This document shows, one piece after another, positions 1 through 10,252 of a stretch of DNA of 35,151 bases. Numbering within the stretch: the first letter of the stretch is position 1; every line of letters begins with the position of its first letter. The notes below the pieces were generated by a model that searched no databases, was not told the origin of the DNA, and saw nothing but the letters and a program-made list of their open reading frames with translations. Made by a program: the position numbers and the translations under genes. Where the stretch lies: the NCBI GenBank assembly GCA_028456385.1, contig JALNQF010000400.1, forward strand, positions 1 through 35,151. Reading direction: 5' to 3'. The stretch is from Ophiosphaerella korrae. Taxonomy: Eukaryota > Ascomycota > Dothideomycetes > Pleosporales > Phaeosphaeriaceae.

Positions 1-3000
1 AAATTACTATCTTAAATTATAGAGGCTAAAGCTAAGCGTAAGTAGATCTAGGAGCTTACGTAGAGTAAGCTAGTAGATAATTAAGCTCGTCTCTTTTATC
101 TTTATAAGATAAAGGCCTTAAATAATAAGAAATTAGCTAAATAGTTAGTAGCTCTAGAAGCTAAGCTAGACTTAGATAAGGCGTTTGTTGTAGTAGATCC
201 TATATTAGATATTCTTATTATCTCTCTATCTATTAGTAGTAATATTAGTTCTCTTAGTTTACTACTAAGCGTTCTAGAAGGTTTTATTTTTAGAACTTCT
301 CTAGTTTCTTAGAGTAATTAAAATTATCCTCTAGTTTCTATATTTTCTCTTATAGTTATCCTTTTTTATTTATACCTATCTATTCTACTAAGTAGTAGTT
401 TCTTCTATTATAGAACTAGTACTATAGAATTTCTTTAACTTCTTATTCTTCCTATTCTCTATATATATCTACTTTATATACTAGTAGTTCTATATTCTAT
501 AGTACTTGTTCTAGTAGGGCTACGTAGAATATTAGGTATATCTTTATCTTATTTAGTAGCTTTAGTTTAAATATAACTAGTATAACTTCTTTCTCTACTT
601 TATATAGTTCTATCTTAACGTAGTCTAATTTTAAACTTAGTTACTTACTCTTAATATTTTTCTATACTAACTATACTTTTTCTTTTTTTCTAAATTAAGG
701 TTCTTCTTTATACTTTCTATTATAGTATTTTGCTATTTAATTATATAGGAACTCTATATCTTATCTTAATTAATTGTGTATATCTTTAAGTCTATTAGTA
801 AAGTTTTTTCCTCTTAGAGACTAGGATATCTAGTTTCTTAGTATTTAATATATATTAGGCTTAAATCTATAGTTTATAAAAAAGGGTAATACTCTTATTA
901 CTATATTCTTTACGCTGTTGTATGCTAACTATACTATAAGTAGTAGCTATACCTAATTGTTCTAGTTATAGTTAAGGTAGTATCTTAAGTATTATTCTAC
1001 TATCTAATTTATTTGTTCTAACTATTTGTTTATCTATAGATAGTATACTATAGATATTGTGTATTATACTCCTAATTGTACTATTATTATTCTCTATAGT
1101 TTTAATATAAATTATATATCTTTATCTACAATAATTTTGTCTAGTAGTCTATATTAACTAATTACTATTCTTAGAACTTAGTATATAGTAATCTCTATCC
1201 TACTTTTCTCTTTATATAGTCTAAAGTATAAGTACTTTATAAGTTTATCTACTATTATTAGGATTCTATTGTATTTAACTCTTAATATTAGGTCTTTAGA
1301 CTTTAGTAGCTTCGTAATAAAGTCTATTGTAATAGTTTCTTATAGTTATTCTAGTATTTCTACTAGTTATAATATTCTATATAGTACGTGTCTACTATAT
1401 TTATTCCTATAGTATTCTATATAGTTTTGTAGTACTTCTATTACTAGTTATCTTACCTTTAGGATATAATAATCTTATAGTAGTCTATCTAATATTTTAT
1501 TAATACTTTAGTAACTATATACTACTAATTTATAAAATTATTATATAAATTCTCTCTAAATCTTTTTTAGAATATATATTCTTCTATAAGCTTATATAAA
1601 TCCTCTTTAGATTTCTAGTTTCTTTATTTCTTTAGATACTTTTTGCGTTATTTTCTAAATCTATTTATCTAGCTTACTACTTGTTCTTTTAAGTGTTACA
1701 GCTATTTTAGGTATATTTAGGACTAAGTATCTATCTTTGTTCTTAACTAGAACTATACTAGTAGCGTTTACTTCTTCTTATAGGTCTAGTTTTCTACTAA
1801 GGGCGTCTATAAATTAATTATCTTTTCTCTTTATATATATAATTTCTATATTAAATATTAATAGAAATTCCTACTATCTTATATATTGTTATAATAGTTT
1901 ATTATTTAGTATAAATCCTATAAGATTCTTATAGTCTATATAGACCTTTATCTAATACTTTACTCTTTATAGGTATACTCTCTATTATTTAAATACTTTA
2001 TAAATTAGGTAGTTAAGTTCTATTGTTTTTATCTTCTTAGAGAAGTATTTAACTAAGTATTCTTTTTTAGTCTCTAGGTCTTCTTGTATTAGTACTATTC
2101 TATAGACTAAATTAGATATATCTATTTTTACTATTACTAGTAGGTCTAGGTTATATATTCTAATAACTAGGTTTTCTATAAACTTCTTTTTAATCTTATT
2201 AAATACTTTATCGCATTCTATTATCTATTTAAATAGCGTATCTTTCTTTATAAGTCTTGTTATTAGTTCTATATCTTTAGACTATCTTACTATTAACTTT
2301 CTATAAAAGTTAGCTAGCCTATAAAATTATTATACCTCTTTTAGGTTTCTTAGTGTTAGCTATTTATTAATTAATCTAATCTTTTCTAGGTTAATCTTAA
2401 TCTTTCCTAGTTTAATAATAAATCTAAGGAAATCTATTTCTTTTATATAGAACTTATATTTTCTTATTTTAAAAAATAATTTATTTTCTACTAGTTTCTC
2501 TAGTACCTTATGTATATGTTATACGTGTTCTTCCTCTATTTCTAAGAATATAAGGATATTATCTAAATATACAAATATAAATATATCTAAGTACTCTCTT
2601 AGTACTATATTAATTCTTTCTTAGAATACTGCTAGTACGTTTATTAAGCTAAATAGCATAACTAAGTATTTATATAGTCTATACTATATTCTAAATACTA
2701 TTTTCTACTTATTACCTTTTTTAATCCTAATTTAGTAGTAGGTGTTTTAGATATCTAGCTTAGTAAAGATTTTTACTCTTTGTAGCCTATTTTACATTCT
2801 ATCTATTTATAGTAGTAGATATTAGTTCTTATTTATAATTGCGTTAGTTTTCTTAAAATCTACGTAGAGTCTTTTATTACTTATTCTCTTTTTGTCTATA
2901 AATATAAGTCTATATACTACTAAGGATTTAGACTCTTTTATCTATCCTTTTTTTATTACGTTTTAGATAAATATTTATTTAATTTTAGATTCCTCTTCTA

Positions 3001-3226
3001 TTTTTTAATAGACTAGGCTCTATCTTACGTCTTTACTTTCTTCTAGTTCTATTACTAAGTCCTATAGACAATATTCTAGAAAGTAGTCTTCTAGCTCTAT
3101 AAGCTATTTTTCCTATTTCTTATATTCTTTAGGGAATTCTCCTTTATATGTGCTTATGTTAGCTTTTAATATATCTTGCCTAGAGTAGTTAATTTCCTCT
3201 ATTCTCTAGTTAATTCTTAGGTTAGT
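1..3226 (-). mobile_element. Element 1, 3' part: RIP-degraded chromovirus pol
   Basis: This is the minus-strand pol of a Ty3/gypsy chromovirus, entering from the right and leaving the window at base 1. Read right to left it holds reverse transcriptase, with the catalytic YLDD seen as YLDN at 2558-2569, RNase H near 2100-2160, the integrase zinc-binding region near 1490-1590, the integrase core from about 1360, and a C-terminal chromodomain near 280-420. Bases 1-230 are the 3' region beyond pol and match the reverse complement of about 9270-9440 in element 2. Stops are TAA or TAG throughout, so nothing can be expressed. The element continues at 10253; element 2 was inserted just downstream of the protease region. 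The family and order are clear from the motifs and from alignment by eye with the other copies; domain edges are approximate. Confidence 0.85.
3222..3226. repeat. Target-site duplication TTAGT, left copy
   Basis: The five bases TTAGT lie directly left of the 5' LTR of element 2 and recur at 10253-10257 directly right of its 3' LTR. A 5-bp duplication is usual for Ty3/gypsy integrases. The uninterrupted site can be seen in element 4 at 21604-21608, where the same surrounding sequence runs on without a break. Confidence 0.85.
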
Positions 3227-3353
3227 TGTTACAGGTATAATAGAAGAAATCGAGATAGAACTAATTAGCCTTAACTTAGATACTAATAAAGCATAGAACG
3301 AGTAGGGTAATAATCTTAATTAGGAGACTACATATAACTAGGACACCTAGGGT

Positions 3354-3443
3354 AATCTATAATCTATAGGTTCTTAGTATCTATAGATTATAGATTAAGG
3401 CAATCTATAATCTATTAGTCTTAGTAACTATAGATTATAGATT
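3354..3443. repeat. Two tandem palindromes in the LTR
   Basis: There are two hairpin-forming inverted repeats. The first has 16-bp arms at 3354-3369 and 3381-3396 (AATCTATAATCTATAG and its complement) around an 11-base loop. The second has 14-bp arms at 3402-3415 and 3430-3443. The same pair occurs in the 3' LTR from 9953 and, in reverse orientation, in the element 1 LTR near 13000-13090. Other LTRs in the window have different repeats in this place. Confidence 0.8.
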
Positions 3444-3572
3444 ATAACAAGTATATAGTTAATAAGATACGTATTATTAGGATAGTATTAGTAATTTAAT
3501 CTATTAACTATAGAACGCTAGTATAAGATAGTTATAAAATATATCTTACTATTTATAGTTATTATAGATCCC

Positions 3573-3580
3573 TATATAAG
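3573..3580 (+). promoter_or_regulatory. Putative TATA box of the LTR promoter
   Basis: TATATAAG is followed by the block CTTTTGTTATTA, which is conserved in nearly all LTRs here, for example near 26920 and, on the minus strand, near 12850. It lies about 75 bp from the LTR end, which would leave a short R-U5. The role is inferred from position and motif; no start site can be read. Confidence 0.45.
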
Positions 3581-3653
3581 CTTTTGTTATTAACTCTTAA
3601 TTTACTAACCCCCTTTATAGGTACCTATAGTTAATAATAGGTAGCCTATTATA

Positions 3654-4870
3654 CTTTACTAATTTTAGTTATTACGAGAAGTAAAGTATAAGTAATATAT
3701 AGTCTAGCTAATACAATAGTAGAAAGTTTAATAAAACAATTAGGTAAAGCCCTTAGGAGTAGTCCTAAATTAGATAGTACTATATAGGAAACAATTAAAA
3801 GTTATTTTAACTAACTAATTAACGACAAAGAAGATATAAAAATAGTAATTAATACCTTAGAAATATAGAACAAGGAATTATAAGACTATATAAAACAAAA
3901 CAAGGTATAAATTAAAGCTATTATCTAAGGATAGAACTAGATAGAACTAATTACCTAAAGGTTAGAGATAAGTACGACAAAGAAACTACTAAAGATACCT
4001 ATCCTTAAGAAATTTAATAGAATAAGAGAGAAACTAAGACCTTTTATTGTATTAGTACAACCCTAAATAGATATATAAGTACTATACTTTGATATAGAAG
4101 AAAAGAAGGTAATATATATTAGATTACACTTTAAAGAAGACGTAATAAGATAGTACAAACCTTACTAGATAGATTATACAACACATTCTCTAATAACCTA
4201 GAAGGATAAGACTAGAGCTATCTTTAGAAGTTATAAATACCTTACTAAACAAATAAGAGTAGTATTTAGGGATATAGACGTTACCTAACAAGCTAAGGAA
4301 TAGCTAGAAAAGCTTATACAAAATTAGAGTGTTCTTAAGTATATATTACAATTTAAATAACTATTGTAAAACATAGAATAGAATAAATTAGCCTTAATAT
4401 TACGATTTAAACAAGGGCTAAATTCTAAGATTTAATACGAGATAATCTATATAGAAAAACTAAGGATACTAGAAGCTCTAAAGTAATAGGCAATCTAAAT
4501 TAATAATAATCTTCGAGAATAGAAGAAGAATAAATATAGAGGTTATACCTAGAACTATAACAAGGGAGACCTAATAGTCCTTAATACTAATAAGGATAAG
4601 AAGAAGAAAAAGAAGAATAAAGACTTTACGTACTTTAATTATAGTAAACTAGGCTACTACGTAAAAGACTACTAATTACAAAAGAAGAGAGATATAGTAT
4701 ATTATAAATATAGGAAACTAGGACACTTTATAAAAGACTATAGAAGTAAAGACCTAAAGAAAGAAACCTAGTTAAAGATAACTAAAAAGAAGAAAGAAGT
4801 ACTATAAGTATAAGCTAAACCTTAAAAAAAGGTAGCTAGGAGTAAAGAAATATAGTATATAATACTCTAT
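3654..4870 (+). pseudogene. gag: gag relic of element 2, two zinc knuckles
   Basis: This is the former Gag (capsid and nucleocapsid) of the chromovirus. A capsid-like segment with the pattern F-x-R-x-R-E-K-L-R-P-F lies near 4009-4040. Two CCHC zinc knuckles follow in the same sense at about 4630-4675 and 4700-4741. In both, the Cys codons now read TAC or TAT (Tyr), and one ligand His also reads Tyr, while the G-x-x-G-H/Y-x-x-x-x-C spacing is kept. These are G-to-A changes typical of RIP. A Lys-rich stretch follows (about 4745-4800). No intact start codon can be chosen with confidence, and the border with pol is approximate. Equivalent relics lie in elements 1, 4 and 7. Confidence 0.82.
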
Positions 4871-7800
4871 TAAACCTTTTATTATAACAATAACTACTAT
4901 ATATACCTTTCTAGTAAATAAAGAGTAGTATAGTTCTTATAGAGATAGAGATATAAAGTAGCTATAATAAAAAAAAGAATAAAAGCTTAGCTAGAAGAAA
5001 TAGCTTAAGTAATAGACCTACTAATAGAAGATTTAGAAAGAGAAGAGCCCCTAGTACTATTAATCTAGGCTAAAAGACTAGTACTAGATAAAGAGACTAC
5101 TATAACTACTTCTAAAAGACTATAAAGAAGTAAGAGATAAGTTAGTATAAGAAGTATAAAGTATACCTAGCTAATAATATATAGCTATAATAGCTATATA
5201 ATAATAGATATAGAGGAACAAAACAAAGAATAGAAATTTATTTAGATATACTTAATAGTTAGGAGTATAGAAGAAGTGTATAAAGACTAGAAAAAACGTA
5301 ATCCTAAAGAAATAAAGTTTATACTATTTTAGGAATAGATAAAGTAATATATAGTTATAGTAAGAAGAATACCTATACTAAGAGAGTAGTAATACCTTAT
5401 AAGAAAGACGCGATAGATTAATAAAGCCTATATACTAAGAATACTAATAGTATACTATATCCTAACAATAAACACACCTAGTAAAGACAAGTACTAAGAA
5501 GGAGATAATAAGATAATAAACCTAAAATATCTAGTATACTTTAAAGTATTATAGATATTATACCTAGATAAGAATTATATTACATATAGGAACCCTAAAG
5601 TAAATAATAATATATAGCCTATAAGGAGAAAAGACTATAATTATATAAGAGTAATTATAGTAGAAAGTATCTAAAGATAAGAAATAATCCTAGAAGATAG
5701 ATACCTAGTAGTAAGACCTAGATCTAAGTTAACTAAAAAATACGTCTAAATAGGACTATAGTATAAATATATAAATAATAAATATCTAAAATACAAAGAA
5801 TATAAACTTAAAGTAAGGCTATAGCCCTAGAAAGATAGATAGTTTAACAAGTTACTAAAGTAAGAAAAGCTAGAAGGTATAGGAAGCCTATATATTACGA
5901 AAATAAGTATATACTAAAGAAAGAAAGTACAATTAATAATTAATAGTAGAGCTACAAGAAACTTTATATTAAAAAAGTTTATAGAAACATAAGGAATAAA
6001 GTATACTATAAAGAAATACCCTAAACAATTAAGTACAATTAAAAGAAAACTATTCTAGGAACCTATTAGGTTTAAAACAGTCTCCTCTACACTAAAACTA
6101 GAAGAGATAGAAATTAAGAATATAGTTATAGATATAACAATAATTAATAACAAATAAGATATAATACTAGGAATACTATAGTTATAGATAATTAACCTAT
6201 ATATTAATTAGAGAATAAGAGATATTAGCTATAATAAAATAGATATATTAAAGGCTAATATAAGTACCTACAAAGGAGAATTCTCTAAAGAATATAAGAA
6301 ATAGGAAAAATAGCTTATAGAGCTAGAAGACTACCTTCTAGAACACTAACTATAGGACTTAGCGATAGAACTAGAAGAAAGTAAAAACGTAGGATAGAGC
6401 CTAGTCTACTAAAAAACAGAAGAAGAATCTAAAATTAAGTAAATATTTATCTAAAACGCAATAAAGAAAAGATAGATAAGAGAGTCTAAATCCTTAGTAG
6501 TGTATAGACTAATATTTGTAGATAAAAAAAGAATAAGTAACAAGAGACTATACGTAGATTTTAGGAAAACTAACGCAATTATAAATAAAAACTAATACCT
6601 ACTACTATAAATAAATAGAATATAAGATAAACTATAAATAGTAAGAGTCTTTATAAAACTAGATATCTAGAACGCCTACTATTAGATTAGAATTAAAGAA
6701 GGTAATAAGTAGAAAATAGTATTTAGAATATAGTATAGACTATATAAATACTTAGTTATACTATTTAGCTTAACAAACGTACTAGTAGCATTCTAAGAAA
6801 GAATTAATATAGTACTAAGAGAGTACTTAGATATATTTATATTTATATATCTAGACAATATTCTTATATTCTTAGAAATAGAAGAAGAATATATATAATA
6901 TATATATAAAGTATTAGAGAAACTAGTAGAAAATAAACTATTTCTTAAGATAAGAAAATGTAAATTCAATATAAAGAAAATAGATTTCCTTAGATTTATT
7001 ATTAAACTTAGAAAAATTAGGATTAATCTAGAAAAGATTAAATTAATTAATAAATAGCTAACACTAAGAAACCTAAAAGAGGTATAATAATTTTATAGGC
7101 TAGCTAACTTTTATAAAAAGTTAATAGTAAGATACTCTAAAGATATAGAGCTAATAACAAGACTTATAAAAAAAGATACGCTATTTAAATAGATAAAAGA
7201 ATGCGATAAAGTATTTAAGAAGATTAAAAAGAAATTTATAGAAAACCTAGTTATTAGAATATATAACCTAGACCTACTAGTAATAGTAAAAATAGATACA
7301 TCTAATTTAGTCTATAGGATAGCACTAATATAAGAAGATCTAGAAACTAAAAACAAATACTTAGTTAAATACTTCTCTAAGAAAATAAAAATAGTAGAAC
7401 TTAACTACTTAATTTATAACAAGGAAATGCTAGTAATCTATAAAGTATTTAAATAATAGAGAGTATACTTATAAGGAGTAAAGTATTAGATAAAAGTCTA
7501 TATAGACTACAAGAATCTTATAGGATTTATAATAAATAAAGAACTATTACAATACTATATAAGATAGTAGGAATTTCTATTAATATTTAATATAGAAATT
7601 ATATATATAAAGGAGAAAGATAACTAATTTATAGACGCTCTTAGTAGAAGACTAAACCTATAAGAAGAAGTAAGTACTACTAGTATAGTTCTAGTTAAAA
7701 ACGAAGAAGGATATTTAGTCCTAAACACACCTAAGATAGCTGTAATACTTAAAAGAATAAGTAGCGAGCTAGACAAATAGATTTAGAAAACAACGTAAGA

Positions 7801-9190
7801 AGTATCTAAAGAAATAAAGAAATTAGAAATCTAAGAAGGATTTGTAAGAGCTTATAGAAGAATATATATTCTAAGTAAGATCTAGAGAGAATTTATATAA
7901 CAATTCTATAAATTACTAGTATATAGTTACTAAGGTATTAAAAAAATATTAGATAGACTACTACAAGACTATTATATTCTAAAAGTAAGATAACTAGTAA
8001 TAGAAGTACTACAAGACTATATAGAATACTATAAGAATAAATACAATAGATACATACTATATAGAATACTATAACTAGTAGAAGTACTAGAATAACTATA
8101 GAGAGTTATTATAATAGACTTTATTACGAAGCTACTAAAATCTAAAGATCTAATATTAAGAGTTAAGTATAATAGAATCCTAACTATAGTAGATAAACTA
8201 ATAAAGTATATATACTTCTAACTATATAAAGAAAAAAGTAAGATAGAGGTTACTATATACTAAGTTCTAGGAACTATAATTAGTTAATATAGACTACTAG
8301 ACAAGATTATTATAGATAGAGATATATAATTTATATTAAAACTATAAGAAATAATATTAGTGCAATTAGGAATATAATATACAATGTCTATAGTATATTA
8401 ACTATAAATAGATAGATAGTTAGAATAAATAAACTAGATAGTAGAATAGTATTTAAGATACTACTTTAACTATAACTAGAATAATTAGGTATAGCTACTA
8501 CCTATAGTATAGTTAGTATATAATAGCGTAAAGAATATAGTAATAAGAGTATTACCTTTCTTTATAAACTATAGATTCGAGCCTAATATATACTAGATAC
8601 TAAAGAATTAGATATCTTAGTCCCTAAGAGGAGAAAACTTCGCTAATAGACTTAAATATATATACAATTAACTAAGATAAGATATAGAATTCCTATATAA
8701 CTATATAGTAAAGTACTATAACAAGAAATATAAAAAAGGACTTTAATTTAGAAAGAGAGAAAAAGTATAGTTAGTATAAAAAAATATTAAGAGTAAGTAA
8801 CTAAGCTTAAAACTAGACTATATTAAGATAAAACTATATAAGATTAAGAAAGAAGTTATACTAGTTATATTTAAACTAAAGCTACTAAACAAGATAAAGA
8901 TATACCTAATATTCTACGTAGCTTTACTAGAATAAGTACTATAGAATATAAAACTACTAGTATATAAAGTAAATATGTATAGAGAATAAAAAGAATAAGA
9001 AGTTAAAGAAATCTTATAGTACTAGTTCTATAATAGAAGAAACTACTACTTAGTAGAATAGATAGGTATAGATAAAAAAGGACAACTATAGGAGAAAATA
9101 TAGGAACTAAAGGATAATCTTAATTACTTTAAGAAACTAGAGGACTTCTAAAGTTAAAACCCTCTAGAATACCTAGTAGTAAACTAAGAG
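4871..9190 (+). pseudogene. pol: pol relic of element 2 (PR-RT-RH-IN-chromodomain)
   Basis: This is the former Pol polyprotein. In order: aspartic protease near 5935-5970 (D-S-G-A-T seen as N-S-R-A-T), reverse transcriptase with YLDN in place of YLDD at 6848-6859, RNase H near 7260-7330 (I-D-T-S pattern), integrase zinc-binding region near 7910-7990, integrase core about 8100-8420 with the D-F-I-T and D-K-I-I-I-D-R-D blocks, and a chromodomain near 8990-9130. In the family, integrase inserts the cDNA and the chromodomain guides it to silent chromatin, which fits this nested landscape. There are dozens of TAA and TAG codons in every frame. Some key residues are lost, so the enzyme would be inactive even if the stops were ignored. 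The last coding bases are uncertain by about 50. Confidence 0.87.
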
Positions 9191-9811
9191 AACTAATATT
9201 ACTAATAATAGATAGAGAGATAATAGGAACGTTTAATATAGGATCTACTATAATAAACGCTTTATCTAAGTATAGCTTAGCTTCTAGAGCTACTAACTAT
9301 TTAGCTAATTTCTTATTATTTAAGGCTTTTATCTTATAAAGGCGAGAGAGACAAGCTTAATTTTCTACTAGCTTACTCTACGTAAGCTCCTAGATCTACT
9401 TACGCTTAGCTTTAGCCTCTACAATTTAAGATAGTAATTTCTCTTAAGTCTAGTTAATAGCTTTCCCTATTATTATTAAGCTTAGACGTAAGAATAAGTA
9501 TAATTAACGTATACTTAGAAAGAAAGACACTAGATATATTATAAAAACTACGTATATTTATACAAATATATACTTTATAAGCCCTACTATTATTTATAGA
9601 AATAATATAAAGAAGAGATTTAGGATTTAATTTAAGAGAAGTATAATAAGAACGAGGAAATATTTTAATACTATTGCGTAATACGCAATTAGTAAGAAGA
9701 TAGTAATAGCGTATAGATAAAATAAGTATAAAGGAGGATAAAGAACTCTATATTAATAAAGAAACTAGATTAATAACTTTAGCTCTAGGATAGATAAACT
9801 AGGACCTATTT
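9191..9811 (-). other. 3' region of element 2 with antisense coding-like segment
   Basis: About 620 bp lie between pol and the purine tract. Read on the minus strand, roughly 9270-9440 gives a Lys-rich, helix-like frame (K-A-L-N-N-K-K, then L-V-A-L-E-A-K-L) broken only by TAA and TAG. The same block, in the same relation to pol, occurs in element 1 (1-230), element 4 (about 18330-18600) and element 5 (about 28850-29160), centred on the shared string AAGGCCTTAAATAATAA or a close variant. It could be a former antisense gene of the retrotransposon or a conserved untranslated region. I do not recognise a protein family. Confidence 0.45.
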
Positions 9812-9825
9812 AGAGAAAGAGATAG
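9812..9825 (+). promoter_or_regulatory. Polypurine tract of element 2
   Basis: AGAGAAAGAGATAG ends exactly at the first base of the 3' LTR, the position where plus-strand DNA synthesis is primed in LTR retrotransposons. The equivalent in element 4 (17998-18012, minus) is also almost all purine on its coding strand, which supports the assignment. Confidence 0.75.
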
Positions 9826-10252
9826 TATTATAAGTGTAATAGAAGAAATTAAGATAGAACTAATTAGCCCTAACTTAGATGTTAACGAAGTATAGGATAA
9901 GTAGAGTAATAATCTTAATTAGGAGACTACATATAACTAGGACACCTAGGGTAATCTATAATCTATAGGTTCTTAGTATCTATAGATTATAGATTAAGGT
10001 AATCTATAATCTATTAGTCTTAGTAACTATAGATTATAGATTACAACAAGTATATAGTTAATAGGATGTATATTATTAGGATAGTATTAGTAATTTAATC
10101 TATTAACTACAGAACGCTAGTATAAGATAGTTACGAAATATCTTTTACTATTAATAGTTATTATAGATCCCTATACAAGCTTTTGTTATTAACTCTTAAT
10201 TTACTAACTCTCTTTATAGGTACCTATAGTTAATAATAGGTAGCCTATTATA
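9826..10252 (+). repeat. 3' LTR of element 2
   Basis: This 427-bp LTR is collinear with 3227-3653. It starts TATTATAAG where the left copy has TGTTACAGG, showing the usual G-to-A and C-to-T differences, and ends CCTATTATA. The copy of the TTAGT target duplication follows at 10253. Confidence 0.92.

Larger units (their letters stand above)
3227..3653 (+). repeat. 5' LTR of element 2
   Basis: This long terminal repeat of 427 bp begins TGTTACAGG and ends CCTATTATA. Other copies keep the original end CCTATTACA, so the family LTR is TG...CA. It matches 9826-10252 over its whole length. It contains a central palindromic cassette (3354-3443), a conserved GGATAGTATTAGTAAT block shared by every LTR in the window, and a TATA-like box at 3573-3580. 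The internal sequence starts CTTTACTAATTTTAG. Confidence 0.92.
3227..10252 (+). mobile_element. Element 2: complete nested chromovirus (Ty3/gypsy)
   Basis: This is a full-length plus-strand LTR retrotransposon of 7,026 bp with two 427-bp LTRs and an internal region of 6,172 bp. It lies inside minus-strand element 1 and is flanked by TTAGT. The internal order is gag, protease, reverse transcriptase, RNase H, integrase, chromodomain, the gypsy order with a chromoviral end. The two LTRs have equal length and differ mainly by transitions, as expected when both copies were later hit by RIP. All frames are full of TAA and TAG, so it is dead. It is the best reference copy in the window for defining the family. 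Confidence 0.93.

Noticed and set aside
3354..3443. CRISPR-like or operator-like array in the LTR palindromes
   Set aside because: There are no spacers of constant length, and the window is clearly fungal. The palindromes are internal to LTRs.
9261..9440. Inverted repeat with bases 1-170, suggesting a large foldback or a DNA transposon with terminal repeats
   Set aside because: It is explained by two related retrotransposons in opposite orientation: both segments are the 3' region of a chromovirus.
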